Source of the DNA: Bradyrhizobium sp. Ai1a-2
GTDB taxonomy: Bacteria; Pseudomonadota; Alphaproteobacteria; Rhizobiales; Xanthobacteraceae
Length of the DNA stretch: 64,000 nucleotides
Direction of reading: 5' to 3'
NCBI RefSeq assembly: GCF_000426245.1
Contig: NZ_AUEZ01000030.1
Coordinates: 1-64,000, forward strand
Positions within the stretch are counted from its first letter, which is position 1. Each line of letters starts with the position of its first letter. Shown here piece after piece: positions 44,038-52,458 of this stretch. Below the pieces are notes generated by a model. It was not told the origin of the DNA. It did not search any database and was given only the letters and a program-made list of their open reading frames with translations. A program made the position numbers and the translations under genes.

Positions 44038-45261
44038 TTACGATATCAACCCCTGCATCGGCTTGGCGGCGCGGCTGTCGGGGAACACGCTCTCCGCCAG
44101 CACGCGGTCGGCGAGGCCGAACCGGTCGCGCAGCACACCCTTCATCACCGCGCGCAGATCGGTGGTCGGTGCGAGGTCGCGGCCTTGATAGAGATTGGCG
44201 GGCTTCAGGCCTGGCCAATCCGAGATCACGCGTCCGCCCTTCACCGCGCCGCCGGCAAGCAGCGCGATGGTGCCGGTGCCGTGGTCGGTGCCCTCGGTGC
44301 CGTTGATGCGCGCGGTGCGGCCGAATTCAGTGGCGACCACGATCACGGTGTCGCGCCAGCGTTCACCGAGCCCGCTTTCGAATTCCGCCAGCGCGCCATC
44401 GAGGCCGCCGAGCAGTTGCGCGAGACGGCCGACCGGCCCGCCCTCCTTGGCGTGGGTATCCCAGCCGTCGAAGGCGAGCGCGCCGATCCGCGGACCATCA
44501 TCGGCCGCCATCAACTTCGCTGCGCCGCGCGCCACCAGCCGCATCGCACTGATGCCATTGGTGCCCGCCTTCGGCTTCATCTCGTCGCCTTTCGCGACTT
44601 TCTCGAGTTGCAGGCCCTGCGTGAGCGCCGAGGCAAGCGCGGGATCGCGATGCTGGTAAAGCTCGAGCAGGCGCATTGCGGTGTCGTCATCGGCCTGCGG
44701 CAGCGCGACCGGCGCCCAGCCGACGGTCGGTGCCGCGCCGCGCAGCACCAGTGGCGTCGTCGGGCCGACCGCGAGCGCGCGCGTCACCCGCTCGCCCCTC
44801 GGCAGCGCTTCGAGCGCGCGGTTGAGCCAGCCCGACTGCACCCTGCCCGGACCGGCAAAGCCGCTCTCGAGCACATCCTGGCCGTCGAAATGCGAGCGCT
44901 CGCGATAGGAGGTCGCAACCGCGTGGATCACGGCGGCCTGCTTTGCGCGATACATCCGCGCGAATTCTGGCATCGCCGGATGCAGGCCGAAGAAGGAGTC
45001 GAGCATGACGGCCGCGTTCGGCCCGTCGGGCCTGAGCGCGATCGAGCCGTGCAGGCCGGCATAATCGGGATCGCCGATCGGCGCCACGGTCGCGAGGCCA
45101 TCCAGCGCGCCGCGCAGGATCACCACGACAATCCGCGGATCGCGTCCGTCAGCCGCGCGCGCGAATTTCGGCACATACGCCCAGGCGGCGAACGCGGCGC
45201 TGCCGAGCAGCAGAGAGCGGCGCGAGGTCGCCTGCAGCAGCAGGCTTTCACGGCATTGCAT
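44038..45261 (-). CDS. DUF1501 exported protein (sulfatase-fold)
   Basis: A 407-residue protein with a twin-arginine-like signal (SRRSLLLGSAAFAAWAYVP) ending near KFARAAD. The body matches DUF1501: VVVILRGALDGLATVAPIGD, AVIHAVATSYRERSHFDGQD and ALAFDGWDTHAKEGGPVGRL, then VATEFGRTARINGTEGTDHG. The Asp, His and DHG residues resemble the metal site of the alkaline phosphatase/sulfatase fold. The ATG at 45261 sits behind GAGGAGGTG; a GTG at 45267 would overlap it. It follows a DUF1800 gene with only a 2-base gap. Confidence 0.9.
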   Translation of the reverse strand: MQCRESLLLQATSRRSLLLGSAAFAAWAYVPKFARAADGRDPRIVVVILRGALDGLATVAPIGDPDYAGLHGSIALRPDGPNAAVMLDSFFGLHPAMPEFARMYRAKQAAVIHAVATSYRERSHFDGQDVLESGFAGPGRVQSGWLNRALEALPRGERVTRALAVGPTTPLVLRGAAPTVGWAPVALPQADDDTAMRLLELYQHRDPALASALTQGLQLEKVAKGDEMKPKAGTNGISAMRLVARGAAKLMAADDGPRIGALAFDGWDTHAKEGGPVGRLAQLLGGLDGALAEFESGLGERWRDTVIVVATEFGRTARINGTEGTDHGTGTIALLAGGAVKGGRVISDWPGLKPANLYQGRDLAPTTDLRAVMKGVLRDRFGLADRVLAESVFPDSRAAKPMQGLIS

Positions 45262-45263
45262 CG

Positions 45264-46811
45264 TCACCTCCTCTGGAATTCCGGCGACATCAACAAGAGA
45301 GCCAACGCCTGCTGGCGCGATTCCGCGCGCTCGACGCTGCGGCGCGTATCCAAGGAGGCCGCATCCGCGGCGACCAGCTCGAGCAGTTCGCGCGGGTCGA
45401 CGCCATCGCCAAGGCGCGAGGCGATCTGCGCCGAGATATCAAGCCGCAGCTTCATGCCTTCGGGCGCAGCCCATGCAGCGCTGGTATCGGGGAAACCGTT
45501 CGGGCCGGCCGGCGACCACAACGGCTGACCGAGGGCGTTGAGGCCACCCAGATAGCGGGAGGGATCTTCGGGATTGCGCCCGAGCAGCCGGCCGGAGGCA
45601 ATCAGGAATTCATAAGGCGAGCGCATCTTGGTCAGCGGCGCGCCCCAGGCTTCGCTGGAATCCACCAGCGCGATCGCGAGCGCCTTCAGATCGCCGTCGG
45701 TCCTTCCGAAGACATCCTGCAGGCGCGCCACCAGGGCCGGCGGCGGATGGTCGGCCACGAAATGGCGCGCAAATTTGGTTGCGATGAATTTTGCGGTCGA
45801 AGGATGGCGCGCGATGTCGGCAAGCACGGCCTCGCCCTGCGCCACGCCATTCGGCTCGTAGACCTTGCCCATCACGCGCTGCGCGCCGGGCTGATGCGCG
45901 TTGGCATTGAACACGAAGGTCCCGGGCGGGCCGAGCTGCCCCTGCCGTCCGGCAAAGGTCCACCCCGTGAGGACGCGCGCGAGCGAGGTGACGTCGTCCT
46001 GCGTATAACCGCCGCCGACGCCGAGCGTGTGCAATTCCATGATCTCGCGGGCGAGGTTTTCGTTGAGGCCGCGGTTGCGGTTGATGCCGGCGCGCGAGTC
46101 CGGGCCGAGCGATTGCTGATTGTCGAGGAAGAACAGCATCGCCGGATGCTGCTCGACCGCCTTCAGCATGTCGGCGAAGCGGCCGAGCACATGCGGCCGG
46201 ATCGCCTCGCGCTCAAACGCGCCGGCCCAGATCCGCGCTAGCCCGCCCTTGTTGGCGGAGATGCAGAAATGGTTCGACCAGAACACGACCAGGCGCTCGA
46301 CGAAGCCACACTCGGCAAACGTGGCGCGCTGGATGCGCGCCAGCGCTTCGCCGCGAAACGTCTTCTGGATCACATTGGCCGATTGCGGCGGAGGCTTCAG
46401 CGGATTGGGCTGCATCGCCTCCGACCGCGCCATCGCGGGATTCGCGTTATTGCCGTCAGCGGGTTGTGCCATCGGCTCCGTGGCCGTCATGTCCTTGGCG
46501 ATCGAGGAGAGCGACGGATTGCGGCGTTGTGCTTTGGGTTCCGTTGATGGCGCTTCCGTCGCTGCGGATTTCGCGACGGCGTCGCGTGCCTGCTGGATCT
46601 CGAACTGGTAGTCGAACAGGGCCTTGCCGAGCGACGGCGTCGAGGAGAGCCCGGGCATCTCCAGGAGCGCGGCATTGGCGCGATTGAGTTCGGATTTGAC
46701 GAAGCCGCGCGGATCGGACGCCGCATTGACGAAATCGCCGGAAGCGCCGCCGCGGGCGCCGAACCCGAAGCGATTGAGCGCAACAAGGGCTGCTTGCGAA
46801 TCGCGGGCCAT
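45264..46811 (-). CDS. DUF1800 domain-containing protein
   Basis: A 515-residue protein. The DUF1800 hallmarks are NRFGFGARGGASGDFVNAA near the start, VERLVVFWSNHFCISANKG, LNENLAREIMELHTLGVGGG and YTQDDVTSLARVLTGWTFAG, and a C-terminal RSPYEFLIASGRLLGRNPED. A low-complexity Pro/Ala/Asn insert lies at about residues 90-160. It always pairs with DUF1501, and the two genes here are adjacent and likely cotranscribed. The joint function is unknown. Confidence 0.9.
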   Translation of the reverse strand: MARDSQAALVALNRFGFGARGGASGDFVNAASDPRGFVKSELNRANAALLEMPGLSSTPSLGKALFDYQFEIQQARDAVAKSAATEAPSTEPKAQRRNPSLSSIAKDMTATEPMAQPADGNNANPAMARSEAMQPNPLKPPPQSANVIQKTFRGEALARIQRATFAECGFVERLVVFWSNHFCISANKGGLARIWAGAFEREAIRPHVLGRFADMLKAVEQHPAMLFFLDNQQSLGPDSRAGINRNRGLNENLAREIMELHTLGVGGGYTQDDVTSLARVLTGWTFAGRQGQLGPPGTFVFNANAHQPGAQRVMGKVYEPNGVAQGEAVLADIARHPSTAKFIATKFARHFVADHPPPALVARLQDVFGRTDGDLKALAIALVDSSEAWGAPLTKMRSPYEFLIASGRLLGRNPEDPSRYLGGLNALGQPLWSPAGPNGFPDTSAAWAAPEGMKLRLDISAQIASRLGDGVDPRELLELVAADAASLDTRRSVERAESRQQALALLLMSPEFQRR

Positions 46812-46850
46812 CGGATTTCCCTTCGGACGTCCTCGGTCTATGATTTGCAG

Positions 46851-46910
46851 GAGCATGATCCGGAAAAGTGGGGACCGGCTTTCCGAAAAGATCATGCTCA
46901 AACAAAGAAC
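46851..46910. repeat. Family D repeat, short copy
   Basis: GAGCATGATCCGGAAAAGTG to GATCATGCTCAAACAAAGAAC, with an inner GACCGGCTTTCC. It is part one of the copy at 41083 without the second hairpin. It lies in the promoter region between divergent genes (DUF1800 and CWC). Confidence 0.75.
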
Positions 46911-46976
46911 CGCGGCATCATAGCGCGCATGCGGATGAACCCTGGATTAATTCAGCGAAGGAAAGCGGCCGATTAC

Positions 46977-47180
46977 ATGACAAATCGGAAAGAAAGCACC
47001 CCACGTCAGCTTTCCTGCAGACGCTGCGGCACCGCCTTCACCTGCAGCCTGTCGGGCGAATGCTGGTGCGTGGCGGAATCCTATCGCCTTCCAATGCCGG
47101 CGCATGATGGCGGCGACTGCCTGTGCCCGGATTGCCTGCGCGCGCTCGCGAGCCAGCAAACCGACACGGCCGCGACGTGA
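46977..47180 (+). CDS. Cysteine-rich CWC-type small protein
   Basis: A 67-residue protein with seven cysteines: SCRRCGTAFTCSLSGECWC, then DCLCPDCLRAL. The CxxCG..C..CWC pattern is the CWC family, a likely small metal-binding protein. Longer starts at 46929 or 46794 are possible; the ATG at 46977 gives a tidy N-terminus. The HAD gene starts 2 bases after its stop, so the two are likely coupled. Confidence 0.78.
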   Translation: MTNRKESTPRQLSCRRCGTAFTCSLSGECWCVAESYRLPMPAHDGGDCLCPDCLRALASQQTDTAAT

Positions 47181-47182
47181 CG

Positions 47183-47851
47183 ATGCGTTGGGACATCAGC
47201 GCCGTCCTGCTCGACATGGACGGAACGCTGCTCGATACCGAGAAGGTCTATTTCGACAGCCTTGTCGCGGCGCTGAACGCGCATGGCTATACGGACGATG
47301 TCGCTTCCCTGTGCCACGCCATGATCGGTCTTCCCGGGCCGGAATGTGAGTTGATGCTGGTGAGGCGCTATGGCGACGATTTCCCGCTCGCCGAGATCAA
47401 TAGGGCTTTCGCCACCAACCGGGACGAGACGTTCCGCGCAGGCCTGCCGCTGAAGGCCGGCGCCATTGAACTGCTCGATGCGCTTCGATCCGCGCAACGG
47501 CGGATGGCGATCGTGACCTCTTCCTCGCGCCGCTCCGCCGACCAGCACCTGACGCTCGCGGGAATCCGCGCGCGCTTCGACACCATCCTGACGCGGGACG
47601 ACGTCACGCACTGCAAGCCGAGCCCGGATCTCTATCTGCTGGCCGCGACACGGCTCGGCGTGAAGCCGCAAGCCTGCGTCGCGATCGAGGATTCCAACCA
47701 TGGCGTGACCGCGGCCTATACCGCCGGTGCGATCACGCTGATGGTGCCGGACATGATCCCGCCGACCGAGGAAACGCGCGCCAAATGCGCCGCGGTGCTG
47801 CCTGACCTCAACGCTGCGCTGGCGATGCTGCGCGAGCGCGGCGCGCTGTAG
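47183..47851 (+). CDS. HAD-superfamily hydrolase, phosphoglycolate-phosphatase-like
   Basis: A 222-residue phosphatase or phosphomutase. All four HAD motifs are visible: the nucleophile in LLDMDGTLLDTE, the Ser in VTSSSRRSADQH, the lysine in HCKPSPDLYLLAA and the acidic pair in VAIEDSNHGVTAAY. The helical cap between motif I and II marks subclass I. The upstream GTG at 47174 is an alternative start. The substrate is unknown. Confidence 0.9.
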   Translation: MRWDISAVLLDMDGTLLDTEKVYFDSLVAALNAHGYTDDVASLCHAMIGLPGPECELMLVRRYGDDFPLAEINRAFATNRDETFRAGLPLKAGAIELLDALRSAQRRMAIVTSSSRRSADQHLTLAGIRARFDTILTRDDVTHCKPSPDLYLLAATRLGVKPQACVAIEDSNHGVTAAYTAGAITLMVPDMIPPTEETRAKCAAVLPDLNAALAMLRERGAL

Positions 47852-48547
47852 CTATACTTCGAAGCCGGGCGACTTGCGCGCCATGCCGTCGAAAGCGTCG
47901 AGCAGGCGCTCGCGCCAGGCGTAGACCGGATCGCTCTCGACCAGCAGCTTGAACGGGCTCACGACGCGCGCCCACTGGAAGCCACCGAACACGATGTAGT
48001 CGGCATAGTTCGGTCTATCGCCGCCGAGATAGGCCTGCGTCCGCAGCGTCAGCCGCAGCGGATCGAGGCTCTTGCGGAAGCCTTCGACGGCGCGATCGCG
48101 GGTGGCGGCGGCCTCTTCCAGCGGCTTGCCGAGCCGCGCCTCGCGCGTCTTGCGGAAATAGGTGACGTCGTCAGGCCCAAGATGCGCGGGGATGTCGACG
48201 ACGATCAGCGGGAAGATGCCACCGATCACCGTGACATCGCCCCACCAGTTCAGCATGCGCCCCATCGCACGGCCGCCCTCGCCGCCGAACAGCGAGGGGC
48301 GGTCGGGATAAGTATCCTCAAGATAATTGGCGATCGCCCAGGAATCGGCGACCGTGGCATCGCCGTCGAGCAGCACCGGCACCTTGTCGGACTTGTGCGG
48401 CGCGATCGCTTCTTTCTGCGTGAAGCACCACGGGATCGACTCGGCGCCGAGCCCCTTATGCGCAAGCGCCATCCGCGCGCGCCAGCAATACGGGCTGAAC
48501 GGACGGGACGTGTCGGCGCCGACGAGCTCGAACAGTTTCATGGCCAT
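47852..48547 (-). CDS. Glutathione S-transferase family protein (GST-N Cys-type)
   Basis: A 231-residue GST. The N-terminal domain has RPFSPYCWRARMALAHKG with a CxxR-type cysteine rather than a Ser/Tyr catalytic site, then DKVPVLLDGDATVADSWAIA and NYLEDTYPDRPSLFGG. The C-terminal domain has YLGGDRPNYADYIVFGGFQW. This Cys form suggests a thiol transferase role, possibly on quinone or sulfur compounds. Its stop touches the convergent HAD gene. Confidence 0.85.
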   Translation of the reverse strand: MAMKLFELVGADTSRPFSPYCWRARMALAHKGLGAESIPWCFTQKEAIAPHKSDKVPVLLDGDATVADSWAIANYLEDTYPDRPSLFGGEGGRAMGRMLNWWGDVTVIGGIFPLIVVDIPAHLGPDDVTYFRKTREARLGKPLEEAAATRDRAVEGFRKSLDPLRLTLRTQAYLGGDRPNYADYIVFGGFQWARVVSPFKLLVESDPVYAWRERLLDAFDGMARKSPGFEV

Positions 48548-48581
48548 GGATCAATCTCTCAGATGTCGGCAGTCAGACTAT

Positions 48582-48668
48582 CCGTCATTGCGAGGAGCGC
48601 AAGCGACGAAGCAATCCACGCTTCCGCACGTGGCGATATGGATTGCTTCGCTTCGCTCGCAATGACGG
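48582..48668. repeat. Family A palindromic repeat
   Basis: From CCGTCATTGCGAGGAGCGCA to TTCGCTCGCAATGACGG, with AGCAATCCA and TGGATTGCTTCG. It sits between two same-strand GST genes, in the interval that would be transcribed if they form an operon. Confidence 0.85.
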
Positions 48669-48679
48669 CGACAGCAGCG

Positions 48680-49393
48680 CTACCGCACCACCGCCGCGGT
48701 CTGGCCGAACAGGATCTTCCGCTCCTCCTCGGTACGGATCGCTGGCTGACCGAAATTCGGATTGACCTCTTTCGCCTTGGCATAGGCGCGCACCGTCGCG
48801 GGCCGATCCCGGATCGTTTCCAGCCAGCGCTTCAGATGCGGGAAATCGTCGATGTTCTGGCCCTGGTTCTGGTAGCCGACGACCCAGGGATAGCTTGCCA
48901 TGTCGGCGATCGAATAGTCGCCGGCGACGAACTCGCGGTCGGCGAGGCGCTTGTTGAGCACGCCATAGAGGCGGTTGGTCTCGTTCACATAGCGGTCGAT
49001 GGCGTATTGCAGCTTGTCTTGGGCGTAGTTGCGGAAGTGATGGTTCTGCCCCGCCATCGGCCCGAGGCCGGCCATCTGCCAGAACGTCCACTGGATCACG
49101 TCATGGCGGGCGTAGAGATCCGCGGGCAGGAACTTGCCGGTCTTCTCGGCGAGATAAAGCAGGATCGCGCCGGACTCGAACAGCGAGATCGGCTTGCTGC
49201 CACCCTTCGGCGCATGATCGACGATCGCGGGAATCCGGTTGTTGGGCGCGATCGCCAGGAATTCCGACGTGAACTGCTCGCCCTTGCCTATGTGGACCGG
49301 GATGATCTTGTAGTCCAGCCCGGTCTCCTCGAGAAACATCGTGATCTTGTGGCCGTTCGGCGTGGTCCAGTAGTGGAGGTCGATCATGGGCAT
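48680..49393 (-). CDS. Ure2p/YfcG-type glutathione S-transferase
   Basis: A 237-residue GST. It begins DLHYWTTPNGHKITMFLEET, the TPN..K pattern of YfcG/Ure2p enzymes, with EFLAIAPNNRIPAIVDHAPK and SLFESGAILLYLAEKTG following. YfcG proteins act as disulfide-bond oxidoreductases with glutathione. The C-terminal helical domain holds FVAGDYSIADMASYPWV. An alternative ATG is at 49387. Confidence 0.9.
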   Translation of the reverse strand: MPMIDLHYWTTPNGHKITMFLEETGLDYKIIPVHIGKGEQFTSEFLAIAPNNRIPAIVDHAPKGGSKPISLFESGAILLYLAEKTGKFLPADLYARHDVIQWTFWQMAGLGPMAGQNHHFRNYAQDKLQYAIDRYVNETNRLYGVLNKRLADREFVAGDYSIADMASYPWVVGYQNQGQNIDDFPHLKRWLETIRDRPATVRAYAKAKEVNPNFGQPAIRTEEERKILFGQTAAVVR

Positions 49394-49594
49394 GATCCTG
49401 CGGCTGGGAGGGAACGCGCATAGGAGAAAGATGCGAATGCATGAATCTCGCAGAACCTGTGGCGAGTCAATCGGGTTCTTTGCGCCATGTGCTCAAATTT
49501 AATCGGCGGGCCCCCGCCGGCGCATTGAGCCGAGATCGCCCCGGTCCTACACTCTTGCGCTCTCCGCCTTCAGAATATCTTTCGGGAGGATTCA

Positions 49595-50710
49595 ATGACG
49601 AGAGATTTGCCACGACGTGATTTTCTCAAAGGTTCGGCCGCGCTCGCCGGCATTGCGGCCGCCGGCGGATTTTCCTGCGTCGAGATCGCCAGCGCGGCGC
49701 CGATCGAGGTGCCGACCGTCGACAAGTTGTCGATCCGCGTACTGGTCGACAGCAGCTTCGACATGTTCTTCCGCGCGAAGCAGGCAAACGGCGTATCGAT
49801 CGCGCCGCCGACGCGAAGCGCGGACTTCCGCAAGTCGCTGCACAACGAATGGGGCCTGTCGCTATGGCTGGAATCGCAGGCCGCGGGGGCCCAGCGCACG
49901 CTGATGCTGGACTACGGCTACACGCCCGACGTGCTCATCAACAATATGGAGCTGGTCGGTGTCGAGCCGGCGAAGCTCGACGGGCTGATCGTCAGCCACG
50001 GGCACTACGATCATTTCGGCGGCCTGATCGGCTTTTTGGATAAATATCGCGACAAGCTTCCCGCCGACGTGAAGCTCTACGCCGGCGGCGAGGACAATTT
50101 CTGCCACCGGGTCAGTGCGACGCCGACCAAGGGCCAGTTCACCGATTTCGGCGCGCTCGACCGCCGCGAGCTTGCGGCGCACAAGGTCACGACCGTGCTC
50201 TGCGAAACGCCGACCGTGATCGCCGGCCATGCGTTCACAACGGGCAAGATCACGCGCCGCAGCATCGAGCGCATCCTGCCGCAGACCTGGGTCGAGTTCG
50301 GCATGAAGGACGGGCTCGGCTGCAATGCCAGCCACTATTTGCCAGCCGAGATGGAAGGCAAGATCGTCCCGGACGAGCACATCCACGAGCATGCGACCTG
50401 CTTCAACATCAAAGACAAGGGTCTCGTGGTGATCAGCTCCTGCGGCCATGTCGGCATCGTCAATTCGGTGAAGCAGGCGCAGGAGGTCTCGGGCATCCAG
50501 AAGGTGCATGCCGTCGTCGGCGGCTTCCATCTCGGGCCGGCGCCGAAGGACTACCTCACCGAGGTCGTGGCCCAGATCAAGAAGCTCGAGCCTGATGTCG
50601 TGGTGCCCATGCATTGCAGCGGACTGAACTTCGTGCAGGAAGCCAGCGCGCAGATGGGCGACAAGGTGCTCGTCACCACGACGGGCAGCCGCCTCTCCTT
50701 CGGCGCATGA
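49595..50710 (+). CDS. Exported metallo-beta-lactamase-fold hydrolase
   Basis: A 371-residue protein with a twin-arginine signal, RRDFLKGSAALAGIAAAGG, ending near EIASAAP. The metal site is SHGHYDHFGGLIGF, and SSCGHVGIVNSVKQA and VVPMHCSGLNF supply further ligands. The family member with this spacing is the MptE/dihydropterin-phosphate synthase-like group, but that assignment is loose. The upstream site is GGGAGGATTC. It overlaps the SCO gene by ATGA, so the two are translationally coupled. Confidence 0.87.
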   Translation: MTRDLPRRDFLKGSAALAGIAAAGGFSCVEIASAAPIEVPTVDKLSIRVLVDSSFDMFFRAKQANGVSIAPPTRSADFRKSLHNEWGLSLWLESQAAGAQRTLMLDYGYTPDVLINNMELVGVEPAKLDGLIVSHGHYDHFGGLIGFLDKYRDKLPADVKLYAGGEDNFCHRVSATPTKGQFTDFGALDRRELAAHKVTTVLCETPTVIAGHAFTTGKITRRSIERILPQTWVEFGMKDGLGCNASHYLPAEMEGKIVPDEHIHEHATCFNIKDKGLVVISSCGHVGIVNSVKQAQEVSGIQKVHAVVGGFHLGPAPKDYLTEVVAQIKKLEPDVVVPMHCSGLNFVQEASAQMGDKVLVTTTGSRLSFGA

Positions 50711-51330
50711 TCCTGCGCGCCGCCAGCAGCGCCGGCATCGGCCTGTGGCTGATGCTGGCGCCTGTTCTTGCGCCTGCCTGCGCGGGCGACGCGCCGGCGC
50801 GATCGGCGGCGGAGGTCATGGACATCCTGATGTGGAACCGGGAGCCAGTCGGCGGGCCGTTCGAGCTCGTCGACCACACCGGCCGCATCCGCACCGAGCG
50901 CGACTTCCGCGGACGGCTGATGCTGGTCTATTTCGGCTTCACCTATTGCCCCGATGTCTGCCCCACCGACCTCCAGGCGATCGGACTTGCGATGGACAGG
51001 CTCGGCAGCGATGCCGACAATGTGCAGCCTCTGTTCATCACGGTCGATCCCGAGCGCGACACGCGGCAGCATCTGGCCGAATATGTGCCGCTGTTTCATC
51101 CGCGCCTGATCGGATTGACCGGAAGCCTTGAGGCGATCCGCAAGGCAGCGGACGCCTACAAGGTCTACAGCGCCAAGGTGCCGCTCGGAAAAGACCAGGG
51201 CGACTACACCGTTGACCACACCGCCTTCATCTATCTGATGGACCGCGACGGCGGCTATCTCGGCTTCTTCCCGCCGGGCACCTCGGCCGACCGCATGGTC
51301 GAGATCATCCGTCCGCACCTCGCCAGGTAG
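50707..51330 (+). CDS. SCO-family copper chaperone
   Basis: A 207-residue thioredoxin-fold protein with a signal peptide ending near APACAGD. It holds the copper-binding FGFTYCPDVCPTDLQ cysteines and the distant histidine in TVDHTAFIYLMDRDG. It serves in copper insertion into cytochrome oxidase or in thiol redox control in the periplasm. It overlaps the MBL gene stop. The frame extends upstream to 50614 but only 50707 gives a signal peptide. Confidence 0.93.
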   Translation: MILRAASSAGIGLWLMLAPVLAPACAGDAPARSAAEVMDILMWNREPVGGPFELVDHTGRIRTERDFRGRLMLVYFGFTYCPDVCPTDLQAIGLAMDRLGSDADNVQPLFITVDPERDTRQHLAEYVPLFHPRLIGLTGSLEAIRKAADAYKVYSAKVPLGKDQGDYTVDHTAFIYLMDRDGGYLGFFPPGTSADRMVEIIRPHLAR

Positions 51331-51359
51331 AGCGTTTGCCACTGCGGCACTAAGCCAGC

Positions 51360-51593
51360 TCAGCCAATGCGGCCGTGCTCGCGCAGGAATCGTTCGCCAC
51401 TTTCGGTGACCACCACCCGCAAACCCTCGACCGTGGGGCGGCGCACGACATAACCGCGATCGACGGCGTCTTCCCAGATCGTCAGCCGTGGGCAGGAGGT
51501 GCGCCAGGTCTCGATCACCTCGGCATAAGGCCGCGGCTCGCGCGCGATCCATTCGACCAGATCAAGTACGAGGGCGTCCGCCGGTTGAGGCAT
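51360..51593 (-). CDS. Small winged-helix-like hypothetical protein
   Basis: A 77-residue protein: ALVLDLVEWIAREPRPYAEV, IETWRTSCPRLTIWEDAVDR and GYVVRRPTVEGLRVVVTESG. Helical first half and a beta-turn second half read like a small winged-helix fold, which I cannot confirm. It starts 12 bases after the TauE/SafE gene stop on the same strand, so the two may be cotranscribed. Confidence 0.7.
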   Translation of the reverse strand: MPQPADALVLDLVEWIAREPRPYAEVIETWRTSCPRLTIWEDAVDRGYVVRRPTVEGLRVVVTESGERFLREHGRIG

Positions 51594-51605
51594 CAGGAAC
51601 CTCCG

Positions 51606-52367
51606 TCAATGCGCCATCGCGCTGTTGCGCGCCACGAGCAGCCAGCCGCCATAGACGATGTAGTAGCTCGCCACCGTCGTGATCAGCCGGTTCGCCCAGG
51701 TGCGAAACTGCGCGTCGCTCATCGCCTCCAGGATCCGCCGCGCCAGCGTGGTGCCGAGCATCGAGGCTGCGACAGCCACGCCCGCCAGCACCGGATCGAG
51801 CGTCGCGGCCTGGTCGATGATGCCGCCGAAATAGATCAGCTTGGTAAAATGGCTCGCGACCTGGCAGGTGGCCTTGGTCGCAACCACCTCGCGGCGGCCG
51901 AAATTGCCGCCGAGGAAGAACGTGTCCATCAGCGGGCCGGAGACGCCGGTCATCAGCATCAGCCCCATGCAGACCGAGCCGTAGAACGTGCCCTGCCAGA
52001 TGCTGTCGGGGTTCGGCTTTATCCCCTTCGGCATCAGCCGTGCCATGAATGGGGTGACGCCGAGCAGGAGCAGCGCGATCGGCTTGTCCGGCACGTAGCG
52101 CGTTGCCGACCAGAACGCCAGCGCCACGCCGCAGCCGATCATGTAGACCCCGACCGGCCGCCAGCGGATATGCGCCCGCCACAGCAAGGCGCGCCAGCCG
52201 TTACTGGCCATCTGCGTGATCGCGTGCAGCACCATCGCCGAGGGCAGCGGCAGGATGGTGAGCAGCACGCCGATCAGGATCAGCCCGCCGGCCATGCCGA
52301 ACAGGCCCGACAGGAACGCTGTCGCGACCATCAGCACGCCAAGGGCTGCAATCACAAGCGCGCTCAT
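51606..52367 (-). CDS. TauE/SafE-type anion permease
   Basis: A 253-residue membrane protein with eight likely segments. Family signs are ALGVLMVATAFLSGLFGMAG followed by GLILIGVLLTILPLPSAMVL and ATKATCQVASHFTKLIYFGG. TauE/SafE proteins export sulfite, sulfoacetate or related anions. The ATG at 52367 follows AGGAGAG. It is divergent from a LysR regulator 91 bases away, which probably controls it. Confidence 0.88.
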   Translation of the reverse strand: MSALVIAALGVLMVATAFLSGLFGMAGGLILIGVLLTILPLPSAMVLHAITQMASNGWRALLWRAHIRWRPVGVYMIGCGVALAFWSATRYVPDKPIALLLLGVTPFMARLMPKGIKPNPDSIWQGTFYGSVCMGLMLMTGVSGPLMDTFFLGGNFGRREVVATKATCQVASHFTKLIYFGGIIDQAATLDPVLAGVAVAASMLGTTLARRILEAMSDAQFRTWANRLITTVASYYIVYGGWLLVARNSAMAH

Positions 52368-52458
52368 CAAGACTCTCCTGTTGGGGTTGTGCCCTGCTTG
52401 CATGCTTCGCGCAAACTGAGTTATCTCCATCTGGCATCAGTTTTCCTGAGGGTCTCGC

